The notes under the pieces: model-generated
Told to the model about the DNA's origin: nothing
Database searches by the model: none
Seen by the model: only the letters and a program-made list of their open reading frames with translations
Assembly: GCF_004022215.1 (NCBI RefSeq)
Contig: NZ_SAUZ01000020.1
Span: forward strand, 23,034 to 87,033
Reading direction: 5' to 3'
Length of the DNA: 64,000 bases
Origin: Paenirhodobacter populi
Lineage (GTDB): Bacteria > Pseudomonadota > Alphaproteobacteria > Rhodobacterales > Rhodobacteraceae
Made by a program: the position numbers and the translations under genes
Shown here: positions 16,778 through 26,581 of the stretch, piece after piece
Layout: each line of letters opens with the position of its first letter
Position numbering within the stretch: position 1 is the stretch's first letter

Positions 16778-18004
16778 CTAGGGGCGGCGGCCTTGCAGCA
16801 GGCGCGGCAGCGGGCCGGACAGTCCCGCCGCCTGCCGCATGAAGCCGCGCCGCAGCGGGCCGATGGCCTGCACGATCCCCATGCCCAGATCCCGGACCGG
16901 CCTCAGGACCGGGTTGTCGTTCGAGAACAGCCGGTTGACCGTATCCATGCCAAGCGCGAGCGTGGTGCCGTTGAACCGCCGCCAGCTCTGGTAGCGTTCC
17001 AGCACGTCGATGGCGCCGATGTCTTCGCCGCGTCGCCGGGCCTCGACCAGCACTTCGGCCAGCGCCGCCACGTCGCGCAGGCCGAGGTTCAGCCCCTGTC
17101 CCGCGATCGGATGCACCCCATGCGCCGCATCGCCGATCAGCGCGACACGCGGCGCGACGTAGGATTTCGCCAGCGTCAGATCCAGCGGATAGCTGAAGCG
17201 CGGCCCGGCAAGGCTGATCCGGCCGAGGAAATCGCCGAAGCGCGGCCGCAGCACGGCGAGGAAATCCTCGTCCGACAGGGCGGCGGCGATGCGGGCGTTC
17301 TCCGCTGTCTCGCTCCAGACGATCGAGGAGCGGTTCCCCGGCAGCGGCAGGATCGCCAGCGGGCCGGTGGGCATGAAGAACTGATGGGCGATGCCCTCAT
17401 GCGGCAATTCATGCGCGATGGCGGCGACAAGGGCGGTCTGGCCGTAGCCCCAGCCCTCGCGCGCGATGCCGGCCCGTTCGGCGGTGGCCGAGCGGCGTCC
17501 GTCCGCGCCGACGAGCAGCGCGCCCGACAGGGTGCGCCCGTCGGACAGGGTGACGGTGACGCCGCCCGGCGCGACCTGTTGCGCGGTGACGGCGGTGCCG
17601 CGGATCAGCGTCAGGTTCGGTTCGGCCTCCATCGCGTCGAGGAAGGCGGCATAAAGGAAGCGGTCCTCGATCATGTAGCCGACGGGGGACTGGTCCAACT
17701 CGCGGCTGTCGAAATGCAGGAACAGCGGCGCGGCGCCTTCGCCCGGGCGCCCGTCCGAGGCCTTCACCTCCATCATTGGCTGGGTCCGGTCGGCGATGGC
17801 GGGCCAGACGCCCGTCGCCGCCAGCAGCTTTTGCGAGGCGAGCGCCAGCGCATAGGCCCGTCCGTCGAAGGCGGGTTCGGCCCGTGCGCGCGGCGGGGCC
17901 GCGTCGATCACGGTGACCGTCAGCCCCGCCTGCGCCAGCGCAAGCGCAAGCGCCGGGCCATTCAGCCCGCCACCGGCGATGAGAACGTCTGAATCGTGTT
18001 TCAT
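16778..18004 (-). CDS. UbiH/UbiF/VisC-family FAD-dependent hydroxylase
   Basis: 408 residues. The Rossmann dinucleotide motif DVLIAGGGLNGPALALAL at the N-terminus, LLVGADGRRSATAE in the middle and RVALIGDAAHGVHPIAGQG (the FAD-ribityl motif, about residue 280) define the class A flavoprotein monooxygenases of ubiquinone biosynthesis. It probably hydroxylates a ring position of a ubiquinone precursor at the inner membrane; which position (UbiH, UbiF, UbiI or UbiL) cannot be told from sequence alone. The MKHDSDVLI start is preferred over a GTG/ATG 36 bases upstream. Confidence 0.9.
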   Translation of the reverse strand: MKHDSDVLIAGGGLNGPALALALAQAGLTVTVIDAAPPRARAEPAFDGRAYALALASQKLLAATGVWPAIADRTQPMMEVKASDGRPGEGAAPLFLHFDSRELDQSPVGYMIEDRFLYAAFLDAMEAEPNLTLIRGTAVTAQQVAPGGVTVTLSDGRTLSGALLVGADGRRSATAERAGIAREGWGYGQTALVAAIAHELPHEGIAHQFFMPTGPLAILPLPGNRSSIVWSETAENARIAAALSDEDFLAVLRPRFGDFLGRISLAGPRFSYPLDLTLAKSYVAPRVALIGDAAHGVHPIAGQGLNLGLRDVAALAEVLVEARRRGEDIGAIDVLERYQSWRRFNGTTLALGMDTVNRLFSNDNPVLRPVRDLGMGIVQAIGPLRRGFMRQAAGLSGPLPRLLQGRRP

Positions 18005-18100
18005 GGCGCTGAATATGGCGCGTCGGGCGGGATTGTCCATGCGCGGGATTGTCCGCTGTGCATGGCGGCGCTAGCTTCGGGAAAACGACAGGAGGGGCGG

Positions 18101-19417
18101 ATGCTCGAACGGTTCTGGACGGCGGCGCAGCAGGGGAGGGCGATCGCGGCGGGTGACCTCGATCCCGTCGACATCACCGAGGCCTATCTGGAAGCCGCAT
18201 CGCAGGAACCCGAGATCTATGCCCGGCTGACGCCCGTGCGGGCGCGGGGCGAGGCGATGGCCGCGCGGGGCCGGGCGCGGGCCGGGTTGCTGCGAGGGCC
18301 GCTCGACGGTGTGCCGATCAGCTGGAAGGATCTGTTCGACACGGCGGGCGTGGCGACCGAGGCCGGATCGCGCCTGTTGCAGGGCCGGGTGCCCGAGCGC
18401 GACGCCGAGGTTCTGGCGCAGGCGACGCTGAACGGCACGGTCTGTCTGGGCAAGACGCATATGACGGAGCTGGCGTTTTCCGGCCTCGGGCTGAACCCGA
18501 TGACCGCGACGCCGCGCAATGCGGTGACCGGGGGGCTGGCCCCGGGCGGGTCGAGTTCCGGCGCGGCGGTATCGGTCAAACTTGGCCTCGCGGCGGCGGC
18601 GGTGGGGTCGGATACCGGCGGGTCGGTGCGGCTGCCGGCGGCGTGGAGCGATCTGGTCGGGCTGAAGACCACGCATGGGCGGGTGTCGACCAAGGGGGTG
18701 GTGCCGCTCTGCACCCGCTTCGACACGGTTGGTCCGCTGGCCCGCACGGTCGAGGATTGCGCCCTGCTGCTGGCGGCGATCGAGGGCGGCAAGGCCCCCG
18801 ATCTGCGCGACGCGACGCTGGCGGGAACGCGGCTTCTGGTGCTGGAGGGCGTGCCCTTCGGCGATGCGCGCGAGGCGCCGGTGACGGCCTTCGAGGCGGC
18901 GGTGGAGCGGCTGGCGCAGGCCGGCGCGAAGATCGAGCGCAAGGCCCTGCCGATGGTGGCGCCGGCGATGTCTCTGGCCGGGCTGCTGTATGCGCCCGAG
19001 GCCTATGGGCTGTGGAAAGCGGTGATCGAGGCGCATCCCGAGCGGATGTGGAAGCCGATCCTTGATCGATTCCGGGGCGGGCGGACGGTACTGGCGGCGG
19101 ATTACGTCGCGGGCTGGGCAAAGCTCGACGCGCTCCGCGCCGAATGGGCGGTGGCGGTGGCGGGCTATGATGCGGTGCTGGTGCCGACGGCGCCGATCCT
19201 GCCGCCCGATGCGCGCCGGCTGTTGGTCGATCCCGATTACTTCTCGGCCGAGAACCTGCTGGCGCTGCGCAACACCCGGATCGGCAACCTGTTCGGCCTG
19301 TGCGTGCTGACCCTGCCGACGGGCGAGCCGATGTGCGGCATTTCCCTGATGGCCGCGCCTTTCACCGAGGAACGGCTCTTGCGCCTTGGGCAGGCGGCCG
19401 AGGCGGCGCTTGCCTGA
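18101..19417 (+). CDS. Amidase (amidase signature family)
   Basis: 438 residues. The Ser-cisSer-Lys triad is present with the canonical spacing: Lys76 (VPISWKDLFDTAG), Ser151 (LAPGGSSSGAAVS) and Ser175 (GSDTGGSVRLPAA). The family hydrolyses amide bonds and includes GatA; with no gatB or gatC nearby, this is more likely a stand-alone amidase of unknown substrate. The start ATG follows CAGGAGGGGCGG; the longer frame from 17996 begins in the divergent hydroxylase promoter and was rejected. An aminotransferase and ftsK follow on the same strand. Confidence 0.92.
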   Translation: MLERFWTAAQQGRAIAAGDLDPVDITEAYLEAASQEPEIYARLTPVRARGEAMAARGRARAGLLRGPLDGVPISWKDLFDTAGVATEAGSRLLQGRVPERDAEVLAQATLNGTVCLGKTHMTELAFSGLGLNPMTATPRNAVTGGLAPGGSSSGAAVSVKLGLAAAAVGSDTGGSVRLPAAWSDLVGLKTTHGRVSTKGVVPLCTRFDTVGPLARTVEDCALLLAAIEGGKAPDLRDATLAGTRLLVLEGVPFGDAREAPVTAFEAAVERLAQAGAKIERKALPMVAPAMSLAGLLYAPEAYGLWKAVIEAHPERMWKPILDRFRGGRTVLAADYVAGWAKLDALRAEWAVAVAGYDAVLVPTAPILPPDARRLLVDPDYFSAENLLALRNTRIGNLFGLCVLTLPTGEPMCGISLMAAPFTEERLLRLGQAAEAALA

Positions 19418-19546
19418 TTCTCCGGCGCAAATGTCACAACTGCGGCCGTCAACCCTTGGCGGCCGCTTCCTTTTTCTGGACGCGGGCGCGCGGCTTGGGT
19501 AACTTCGGGCCAAACGGGGCGCGACGACTCCGACCATGAGGCACAG

Positions 19547-20725
19547 ATGAATACTCCCGAGCGGTTCTCGAACCTGCCCGAATATGCGTTTCCGCGCCTG
19601 CGGAGGCTGCTTGATTCGACGCCCCCGGGCGGCGAGGTGGTGCAGTTCACCCTTGGCGAACCGCGTCATCCGATGCCGGATTTCGTGGCCGGGGTGCTGG
19701 CGGAAAACATCGCGGGATTCGGGAAATATCCGCCCGCGAATGGCACGCCGGAATTGCTGGACGCGATTTCGGGCTGGATCGGGCGGCGTTATGGCGTCGA
19801 TGTCGGGCCGGATCGGCTGATGGTGCTGAACGGCACGAAGGAGGGGTTGTTCAACGCCGCCGTCGCGCTGGCGCCGGAAACCAAGAACGGCAAGAAGCCC
19901 GTCGTTCTGGTGCCCAATCCGTTCTTCCCGGTCTATGCGGTCGCCGCGCGCGAGGTGCGGGCCGAGACGGTCTATGTTCCCGCGACCGGCGAAACAGGGT
20001 TCCTGCCCGATTACGCCGCCCTGCCGCCCGAGATTTTGGAACGCACGGTCATCGCCTATATCTGTTCGCCCGCCAATCCGCAGGGGTCCGTCGCCTCGCG
20101 CGACTATCTGGCGCGGCTGCTGCATCTGGCCGAGAAATACGATTTCCGCGTCTTTGCCGATGAATGCTACTGCGAGCTGTATCTTGGCGATCCGCCGCCC
20201 GGCGCGCTCGAGGTCGCGGCGGCCGAGGGGATTGATCCCGAACGGGTCGTGGCATTCCATTCCCTGTCCAAGCGTTCCAACCTGCCGGGGCTGCGGTCGG
20301 GGTTCGTGGCCTCGGGGACGGATGCCATCGCCCGCATCCGGCAGCTGCGCGCCTATGCGGGCGCGGCGGTGCCGCTGCCGTTGCAACGGGTGTCGGAACG
20401 GGTCTGGGCGGATGAGAGCCATGTGGTTGCCAACCGCGCGCTCTATGCGGAAAAATACGCCGACGCCGCGCGGATCTTCGCGGGCGTCAACAGCTTCAAG
20501 CTGCCCGATGGCGGCTTCTTCCTGTGGCTGCCGGTCGAGGACGGCGAACAGGCGGCGCTGAAGCTGTGGCGCGAGACGGGTGTGCGGGTCCTGCCCGGCG
20601 CCTATCTGGCGCAGGAGGTGAACGGGCAAAACCCCGGGAAAGGCTATATCCGGGTGGCTCTCGTCGCCCCAAGAGAAGAAACGCAGCGCGGGCTGATCCG
20701 GCTCCGCGACTGCCTGTATACGTAA
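19547..20725 (+). CDS. Class I/II PLP-dependent aminotransferase
   Basis: 392 residues of fold type I. Key residues: FTLGEPRHPMP (substrate loop), YPPANGTPELLDAI, the N-P pair in YICSPANPQGS, Asp205 in RVFADECYCELY, and the Schiff-base Lys242 in FHSLSKRSNLPGLRSGF. The sequence looks closest to N-succinyldiaminopimelate aminotransferase (DapC) of the lysine/peptidoglycan pathway, but an aspartate- or alanine-type transaminase cannot be excluded. It directly precedes ftsK, as in related genomes. Start ATG with weak upstream purines (GAGGCACAG). Confidence 0.9.
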   Translation: MNTPERFSNLPEYAFPRLRRLLDSTPPGGEVVQFTLGEPRHPMPDFVAGVLAENIAGFGKYPPANGTPELLDAISGWIGRRYGVDVGPDRLMVLNGTKEGLFNAAVALAPETKNGKKPVVLVPNPFFPVYAVAAREVRAETVYVPATGETGFLPDYAALPPEILERTVIAYICSPANPQGSVASRDYLARLLHLAEKYDFRVFADECYCELYLGDPPPGALEVAAAEGIDPERVVAFHSLSKRSNLPGLRSGFVASGTDAIARIRQLRAYAGAAVPLPLQRVSERVWADESHVVANRALYAEKYADAARIFAGVNSFKLPDGGFFLWLPVEDGEQAALKLWRETGVRVLPGAYLAQEVNGQNPGKGYIRVALVAPREETQRGLIRLRDCLYT

Positions 20726-20737
20726 GGACGGTTGGGC

Positions 20738-23700
20738 ATGGCTTCTTATCAGGCACGGCAACGCGATCCGCTTCTGGACCAGAACACGCAAGCGGCGCTG
20801 GAACGGCGGTTCAAGGAATTGCTCGGGGCGGCGCTGGTCGTCATCGGGGTTCTGGCGCTGATGCTGCTGGGAAGCTATTCGCCCGAGGATCCGAGCTGGA
20901 TGGCCGTTTCCGACCAGCCGGTGCACAACTGGCTGGGCCGGATCGGGGCGGGCATCGCCTCGCCGCTGTTCGTCATCATCGGGCGGGGCGCGTGGCTCTT
21001 GCCGGTGGGGCTGATCGTCTGGGGCGTGCGGCTGATCCTGCACCGGGGGGAGGAACGGCTGTCCTCGCGCGTCATCTTTTTCCCGATCGGGATCGCGCTG
21101 GCCTCGGTCTATGCCGCGCTGCTGGTGCCGAATGACGACTGGGGGCAGGCCTTCGGCCTTGGCGGGCATTTCGGCGACATGGTGGCCGGGTCGCTTTTGG
21201 GCATGTCGCCGGTGTCAGGCTCGATCGGGCTGAAGCTGATGTCGGTGATTCTGGCGGTGGCGACGGTGGCCATGGGCCTGTTCGTGCTGGGCTTCGAGCG
21301 GGCCGAACTGCGCGCCATCGCCCGGTTCCTGATGCTGGGCACGGCGGCGGCCTATGCCGGGGTGATGATGATGCTGGGACGCGGGGCGCAGGCCTCGGTC
21401 GTGGCGGCGCAGGCGGCGGCGGAACGGATCCGCCAGCGGCGCGAAGAGGCCGCGCAGCGCGCCCGCGAACTGGCGGAATGGGAGGCGAACCAGACCGCGC
21501 AGGCGAACTGGGCCGATTCCTATGACCAGGGAAACGATCCGCAATATCAATATGATGACTATGCGCCCGCGCCGGCGAAGGGCTCGCTCATGTCGCGCAT
21601 CCGCCGCGCGGTGGATCCGATGGACCCGCCCGCGGAAACGGCGCAACTGATCGACACCGATGACCGCTGGCATCAGCCGGTGGTCGAGGAAACGGTGCCC
21701 GAAGACCGTATCCGCGCCCGCATCGCCCGCGCCGTGCAGACCCGCGCCGAGGCGCCGATGATCCATGCCGAACCGGAGCCCGCGCCTTTGGCCGCGCCGC
21801 GCCGCGCCGAGATGCCGGTGGCCGAGCCTGCGCCCGTGGTCAGCACGCCGGCCTCGGTCCTTGCCGCGGTGGCGAAACGGCTGGCGGGTGGGGCGCGCAA
21901 GGTGGCGCAACCCGCCCCGCCGCTGCGCCGGGCCGAGCCGCCTTTGCAGGCGCGCCCGCGCTACATGCCCGGCATGGCCCCTGTGGTCGAGGCCACGCCG
22001 GAATGGCATGAACCGGAAGAACCCGTCGATGCGGTCGAGGCGTGGGAAGGGGAGCCGGAGATTCCGCCCGTCCCCGCCCGCCGCGCCGCGCCCGAATGGG
22101 TCGAGGAAGACGATTTCGACCGCAACGCCTTTGCCGCGCTGGACGAGGATGACGACGGCGACGAGATCCCGCCGCTGCCCTCGGCGCTTGCGGGCACGGG
22201 CGGCCGCGCGCCGGGGATCCAGCTTGACCGTCGGGTGATCCCGCCCGCGCCGGAACGCCGCGTCGTCGCGCCGCCGAAAAAGGCGCCGGCGCCCTCGAAA
22301 CAGGCGGTGGCCGAGGCGCAGCCGAAGCTCGCCTTCGAGGCGCCGAAACATCCGGACTACGAAACCCCGCCGCTGAGCCTGCTGACCAATCCGGCGACGA
22401 TCCAGCGCCATCAGCTTTCGGACGAAGCGTTGGAGGAGAACGCCCGGATGCTGGAATCGGTGCTCGACGATTACGGCGTGAAGGGGGAAATCGTCTCGGT
22501 CCGGCCCGGGCCGGTGGTGACGATGTACGAACTCGAACCCGCGCCGGGGCTGAAGGCCAGCCGGGTGATCGGTCTGGCGGACGATATCGCGCGGTCGATG
22601 TCGGCGCTGTCGGCGCGTGTGTCCACGGTGCCGGGCCGCTCGGTGATCGGGATCGAACTGCCGAACGCGCATCGGGAAAAGGTCGTGCTGCGGGAAATCC
22701 TGTCCGCGCGCGATTTCGGCGACAGCAACATGCGGCTGCCGCTTGCGCTCGGCAAGGATATCGGCGGCGAGCCGGTGATCGCCAACCTCGCCAAGATGCC
22801 CCACCTGCTGATCGCCGGGACGACGGGCTCGGGCAAGTCGGTGGCGATCAACACGATGATCCTGTCGCTGCTGTACAAGCTGTCGCCCGAGGAATGCCGG
22901 CTGATCATGATCGACCCAAAGATGCTGGAACTGTCGGTCTATGACGGCATCCCGCATCTGCTGTCGCCCGTCGTCACCGATCCGAAAAAGGCGGTCGTCG
23001 CGCTGAAATGGGTCGTCGGCGAGATGGAGGAACGCTACCGCCGCATGTCCAAGATGGGCGTGCGCAACATCGAGGGCTACAACGGCCGCGTCCGCGAGGC
23101 GATGGCCAAGAACGAGATGTTCAAGCGCACCGTCCAGACCGGCTTCGACGAGGAAACCGGCGAGCCGGTGTTCGAGACCGAGGAATTCCAGCCGCAGCCC
23201 TTCCCCTATATCGTCGTCATCGTCGACGAGATGGCCGACCTGATGATGGTCGCGGGGAAAGAGATCGAGGCCTGCATCCAGCGTCTGGCACAGATGGCGC
23301 GGGCGAGCGGAATCCACCTGATCATGGCGACGCAGCGGCCCTCGGTCGATGTCATCACCGGCACGATCAAGGCGAACTTCCCCACCCGGATCTCCTTCCA
23401 GGTGACATCCAAGATCGACAGCCGCACCATTCTGGGCGAGCAGGGGGCCGAGCAGCTTCTGGGCATGGGCGACATGCTCTACATGGGCACCGGCTCGCGC
23501 ATCACCCGTATCCACGGCCCCTTCGTCAGCGACGAGGAGGTCGAGGAAATCGTCAACCATCTGAAGAGCTTCGGCCCGCCGGAATACATGTCGGGCGTGG
23601 TCGAGGGGCCGGACGAGGAAGCCGCAAGCGACATCGACGCGGTGCTGGGCCTTGGCGGCAACACGGATGGCGAGGACGCGCTTTACGATCAGGCGGTGGC

Positions 23701-23863
23701 GATCGTCATCAAGGATCGCAAATGCTCCACCTCCTACATCCAGCGCAAGCTGGGCATCGGCTACAACAAGGCCGCCCGCCTGGTCGAGCAGATGGAGGAC
23801 GAAGGCGTCGTCAGTGCCGCCAACCATGTCGGCAAACGCGAGATCCTCGTGCCCGAACAGTAA
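20738..23863 (+). CDS. ftsK: DNA translocase FtsK
   Basis: 1041 residues. Four or more N-terminal membrane helices (about 25-200) anchor it at the septum. A Pro/Ala/Glu-rich linker (about 240-540) follows. The motor domain has Walker [14 protein letters not shown] at about residue 693 and Walker [14 protein letters not shown] near 830. The C-terminal gamma winged helix ([19 protein letters not shown], from about 990) would read KOPS sites. FtsK pumps DNA toward dif during division and activates XerCD. The ATG at 20738 is preferred; a TTG two codons earlier is also in frame. A terminator follows. Confidence 0.97.
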   Translation: MASYQARQRDPLLDQNTQAALERRFKELLGAALVVIGVLALMLLGSYSPEDPSWMAVSDQPVHNWLGRIGAGIASPLFVIIGRGAWLLPVGLIVWGVRLILHRGEERLSSRVIFFPIGIALASVYAALLVPNDDWGQAFGLGGHFGDMVAGSLLGMSPVSGSIGLKLMSVILAVATVAMGLFVLGFERAELRAIARFLMLGTAAAYAGVMMMLGRGAQASVVAAQAAAERIRQRREEAAQRARELAEWEANQTAQANWADSYDQGNDPQYQYDDYAPAPAKGSLMSRIRRAVDPMDPPAETAQLIDTDDRWHQPVVEETVPEDRIRARIARAVQTRAEAPMIHAEPEPAPLAAPRRAEMPVAEPAPVVSTPASVLAAVAKRLAGGARKVAQPAPPLRRAEPPLQARPRYMPGMAPVVEATPEWHEPEEPVDAVEAWEGEPEIPPVPARRAAPEWVEEDDFDRNAFAALDEDDDGDEIPPLPSALAGTGGRAPGIQLDRRVIPPAPERRVVAPPKKAPAPSKQAVAEAQPKLAFEAPKHPDYETPPLSLLTNPATIQRHQLSDEALEENARMLESVLDDYGVKGEIVSVRPGPVVTMYELEPAPGLKASRVIGLADDIARSMSALSARVSTVPGRSVIGIELPNAHREKVVLREILSARDFGDSNMRLPLALGKDIGGEPVIANLAKMPHLLIAGTTGSGKSVAINTMILSLLYKLSPEECRLIMIDPKMLELSVYDGIPHLLSPVVTDPKKAVVALKWVVGEMEERYRRMSKMGVRNIEGYNGRVREAMAKNEMFKRTVQTGFDEETGEPVFETEEFQPQPFPYIVVIVDEMADLMMVAGKEIEACIQRLAQMARASGIHLIMATQRPSVDVITGTIKANFPTRISFQVTSKIDSRTILGEQGAEQLLGMGDMLYMGTGSRITRIHGPFVSDEEVEEIVNHLKSFGPPEYMSGVVEGPDEEAASDIDAVLGLGGNTDGEDALYDQAVAIVIKDRKCSTSYIQRKLGIGYNKAARLVEQMEDEGVVSAANHVGKREILVPEQ

Positions 23864-23881
23864 GGCCGCGCGAAAGTGATG

Positions 23882-23918
23882 AAAGCCCCGCCCGAGTTGA
23901 ACCGGCGGGGCTTTTGCT
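23882..23918 (+). terminator. ftsK rho-independent terminator
   Basis: 11-bp stem AAAGCCCCGCC / GGCGGGGCTTT followed by TGCTTT, 18 bases after ftsK. Confidence 0.85.
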
Positions 23919-23945
23919 TTCCGGCACTTGCGCTATCTTTGCGCC

Positions 23946-24542
23946 ATGAGAATGCTTCGCTTCGCCCTTGCGCCCGTCTTCGCCCTTTGTCTCGCGGTGC
24001 CCGCCTTCGCGCAGGCCATACCGCTGAACGAGCTTTCGCGCTATCTGAACAGCATCGACAGCGCGAAGTCGGGCTTCACCCAGGTGAATGCGGATGGCAC
24101 GACCGCGACCGGCACGGTCTATATCAAGCGGCCGGGGCGGGTGCGGTTCGAATACGACAAGGACAAGACGCTGGTGATGGCCTCGGCCGGACAGGTGGCG
24201 GTTTTCGATCCGAAGTCGAACCAGCCGGCCACGCAATATCCGCTGTCGCGCACGCCGCTGAGCGTGATCCTTGCGCCCACGGTCAACCTGTCGCAGGCAA
24301 GGATGGTGGTGGGTCACACCACCGACGGCAAGACCACCACGGTCGTCGCGCAGGACCCCCAGCACCCGGAATACGGCACGATCAGCCTTGTCTTCGCGGC
24401 CAATCCGACGCGGCTGGAACGCTGGATCATCAGCGACGATTCCGGCGCCAAGACGGTGGTGATGCTGAACGGGCTGCAGAATGGCGTGACGCTTGGCCCG
24501 CGGCTGTTCAGCATCGAATCCGAGATCACCGCGCGGAAGTGA
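23946..24542 (+). CDS. lolA: Outer-membrane lipoprotein carrier LolA
   Basis: 198 residues. A cleavable signal peptide (FALAPVFALCLAVPAFA) precedes a LolA beta-barrel: LNELSRYLNSIDSAKSGFTQ, GTVYIKRPGRVRFEYD, the QVAVFDPKSNQ loop and the C-terminal ISDDSGAKTVVMLNGLQNG. LolA carries lipoproteins across the periplasm from LolCDE to the outer membrane. The ATG at 23946 is chosen over 23928 because it opens directly into the signal peptide. The ftsK-lolA order is common in alphaproteobacteria. The convergent transglycosylase lipoprotein stops two bases away. Confidence 0.95.
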   Translation: MRMLRFALAPVFALCLAVPAFAQAIPLNELSRYLNSIDSAKSGFTQVNADGTTATGTVYIKRPGRVRFEYDKDKTLVMASAGQVAVFDPKSNQPATQYPLSRTPLSVILAPTVNLSQARMVVGHTTDGKTTTVVAQDPQHPEYGTISLVFAANPTRLERWIISDDSGAKTVVMLNGLQNGVTLGPRLFSIESEITARK

Positions 24543-24543
24543 C

Positions 24544-25122
24544 TTAGCGGCGGCAGCCCGCCAGCTGCGTCTGATACATGTTGGCGCGCTGCTGCACCCG
24601 GGTCGCGGTGGACAGAAGCCAGCCCTTGGAATTGTGCGAGCCGTTGGCAAAGCCGGAGCGGCCCTCGTGATAGGCCAGATACTGGTTGCGCGCGTCCTGC
24701 TTGGAAATGCCAAGCGACCGGGTCGTGCCGTCCATGTACCAGCCCATGAAATCGGCCGCGTCCTGAAATTTGGTCCGCCGCGCGCTGCGCTTGCCGGTCG
24801 CCTGCTGGTAATCCTTCCAGGTTGAATCGATCGCCTGACTGTAGCCAAGCGCGGAACTCTGCCGGCCAAGCGGAATGATGCCGAGCGCGTAGCGGTGCGG
24901 CGTCTTGGCATTGCCGATGAACTTCGATTCCTGATGGAAGGTCGCCATCTGCACATGGACGGGCACGCCCCAACGCGCCTCCGTCCGCTTCATCGCGGCG
25001 AAATATTGAGGCTTTTCACGGGCTAGAAGGCAGGCGTTGTCCAGATTCCGGGGCGCCTGCGATCCTCCTCCCCCGCAGGAGGCGACCATCAGCAAGATGG
25101 CCAGTTTCAGGAATTTGTTCAT
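24544..25122 (-). CDS. Lytic transglycosylase-like lipoprotein
   Basis: 192 residues. The signal LKLAILLMVASC ends in a lipobox Cys. The mature part has ARWGVPVHVQMATFHQESKF, whose Glu in HQES fits the catalytic Glu of the SLT goose-lysozyme-like fold, then PLGRQSSALGYSQAIDSTW (the G-Y-x-Q motif), DAADFMGWYMD and YLAYHEGRSGFANGS (the A-Y-H-x-G-x-x-G motif). It probably cleaves peptidoglycan glycan strands with 1,6-anhydro products while anchored in an envelope membrane. The C-terminus ends in a Cys pair context (LAGCRR). Divergent from hspQ. Confidence 0.88.
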   Translation of the reverse strand: MNKFLKLAILLMVASCGGGGSQAPRNLDNACLLAREKPQYFAAMKRTEARWGVPVHVQMATFHQESKFIGNAKTPHRYALGIIPLGRQSSALGYSQAIDSTWKDYQQATGKRSARRTKFQDAADFMGWYMDGTTRSLGISKQDARNQYLAYHEGRSGFANGSHNSKGWLLSTATRVQQRANMYQTQLAGCRR

Positions 25123-25199
25123 TGCTGCTCTGCCTGCATGGCTTTGTTTTGTTATATTTTACGTGAATTCGGCAGGGGGGGAAATGACAAAGACATGAT

Positions 25200-25228
25200 T
25201 TGACTGCGCGGCGGAACGGACACATATG
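25200..25228 (+). promoter_or_regulatory. Predicted promoter for hspQ
   Basis: TTGACT (25200-25205), 17-base spacer, CATATG (25223-25228), about 80 bases before the hspQ start. Consensus match only; it could be read by sigma-70 or, given the gene, by RpoH. Confidence 0.4.
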
Positions 25229-25308
25229 CGCGATTTCCGCGCTCTTCCATTCGGGAAAAGCTGGACGGACGGGATCGCAGGCGCTAGGGACCGGCGCGGA
25301 GGCCAAAC

Positions 25309-25635
25309 ATGCTGACCACGAGCGCCAAATACCATCTGGGGCAGATTGTCCGGCACCGGAAGCATCCCTTCCGGGGGGTGGTTTTCGACGTCGATCCGAG
25401 CTTCGCCAATACCGAGGAATGGTATGAGGCGATCCCCGAGGAAAGCCGTCCCGCCCGGAACCAGCCCTTTTACCACCTGCTGGCCGAGAATGACGACAAT
25501 TTCTACGTCGCCTATGTGTCCGAGCAGAATCTGGAGGCCGACGATTCCGGCGAGCCGGTCGAGCATCCCGACCTGATCGAGCTGTTCGGCGATTTCTCGG
25601 ACGGACGCTATCCGTTGCAGTTCCAGTTGAACTGA
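25309..25635 (+). CDS. hspQ: Heat shock protein HspQ
   Basis: 108 residues, normal for HspQ/YccV. KYHLGQIVRHRKHPFRGVVFDVDP, PARNQPFYHLLAE and YVAYVSEQNLE are the family blocks. In E. coli HspQ binds hemimethylated origin DNA and enhances Lon-dependent degradation of specific substrates. The alphaproteobacterial form is slightly extended at the C-terminus (HPDLIELFGDFSDGRY). The start ATG follows GGAGGCCAAAC. It is divergent from the lytic-transglycosylase-like lipoprotein and convergent with the anti-sigma kinase gene. Confidence 0.95.
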   Translation: MLTTSAKYHLGQIVRHRKHPFRGVVFDVDPSFANTEEWYEAIPEESRPARNQPFYHLLAENDDNFYVAYVSEQNLEADDSGEPVEHPDLIELFGDFSDGRYPLQFQLN

Positions 25636-25641
25636 CGGGCG

Positions 25642-26205
25642 TCAGGCGGGATTCGCCAGCGGAAAGCGCAGGGTGAGTCGGTTGCGGCCCTCTTCCCGGT
25701 CGTAATGCAGGTCCTGCGCCAGATCCCGGATCAGAAACCAGCCGAAGCCGCCATCCGGCAGATCGCCCGGATCGGGCGGCGGCCGTTCGCCGTTCAGGCA
25801 GGCGGTCGGCAGCTCTGGCCCGAAATCGCCGACGGTGCAGACGAGGTCGTTGCCCTGCAATGTCAGGGTAAGGAAGATCGTGCCCTCATCCCCCTCGCCA
25901 TAGCCGTGTTCGACGATGTTGTTCATGATCTCGGCCAGGACCAGTTCCAGTGCCCATGCGTCGTCAATGAGCAGGAGCCGTTCGGTCGTGGCCCGGGCCG
26001 CGTATAGCGCGTCGCGCACGGCAAAGGGATTGGCGCGGAAGCTGTGCAGGTGGATATGCCGGGCGGGTTCCGGCGGGGCGACGTCTTCGGGAGGGCCTTG
26101 CGCTGCGCCGTCCCGGGCCGGGGTCAGGCCGCCGGGACCTGTCTGGCCTTCGCCGTGGCGGCGATCGTCGAAGCTGCGGGAGGAGGAGTGCTGTTCAACC
26201 CACAT
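25642..26205 (-). CDS. Anti-sigma factor-type serine kinase (HATPase domain)
   Basis: 187 residues. After ~55 disordered polar residues comes a GHKL ATPase domain of RsbW/SpoIIAB type: N-box ELVLAEIMNNIVEHGYG, G1-like VGDFGPELP and GGFGWFLIRDLAQDL. Such kinases bind a sigma factor or phosphorylate a STAS partner in partner switching. The STAS partner is encoded just upstream and its stop overlaps this start by 11 bases. The ATG at 26205 follows GGGGAGGTTGCGG, which decides the start over an upstream ATG at 26235. No sigma factor or PP2C phosphatase gene is nearby. Confidence 0.88.
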   Translation of the reverse strand: MWVEQHSSSRSFDDRRHGEGQTGPGGLTPARDGAAQGPPEDVAPPEPARHIHLHSFRANPFAVRDALYAARATTERLLLIDDAWALELVLAEIMNNIVEHGYGEGDEGTIFLTLTLQGNDLVCTVGDFGPELPTACLNGERPPPDPGDLPDGGFGWFLIRDLAQDLHYDREEGRNRLTLRFPLANPA

Positions 26206-26539
26206 CCCGCAACCTCCCCACCGCATGATCGACATCGGGGTGGATCCTGATGACGGTATTCATCCGGGTCAGGTGCAGGACCTTTTCCACATGCGGGCGC
26301 AGCCCGGCCAGTTCCAGCCTGCGGCGGGGCCCCAGCTCCTTCATCACCGACACCAGCGCGCCAAGGCCGGAGCTGTCCAGAAAGGTCACCTGCGACAGGT
26401 CCAGCACCACATGCGGCGCGGGTTGTTCGGTCAGTTCGCGCATCCGGTCCTTGAAGCGGATGGCGCCGGCGGCATCCAGCCGGTCTTCCGCCAGATGAAT
26501 GACGAGGGCGTCGTTGATGATCTCGGCGTAAAGATTCAT
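26195..26539 (-). CDS. STAS-domain anti-sigma factor antagonist
   Basis: 114 residues, a single STAS domain like SpoIIAA/RsbV. HVVLDLSQVTFLDSSGLGALV carries the conserved phosphorylatable Ser (56/57) after the beta strand. The protein would be inactivated by phosphorylation by the neighbouring HATPase and, when unphosphorylated, free that kinase's client. LARMNTVIRIHPD-like C-terminal helix (LTRMNTVIRIHP) completes the fold. The upstream gap to the creatininase gene is 42 bases, and the pair is probably transcribed from that direction or from its own promoter. Confidence 0.92.
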   Translation of the reverse strand: MNLYAEIINDALVIHLAEDRLDAAGAIRFKDRMRELTEQPAPHVVLDLSQVTFLDSSGLGALVSVMKELGPRRRLELAGLRPHVEKVLHLTRMNTVIRIHPDVDHAVGRLRDVG

Positions 26540-26581
26540 GGGCCCTCCGCGCGGCTGCCCCCGAAGCCTATCGGCAGAATC

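Noticed and set aside
18071..21169. 1032-residue reverse frame opposite the amidase, aminotransferase and start of ftsK
   Set aside because: It crosses three real genes and two gene boundaries without homology; shadow frame of high-GC codons.
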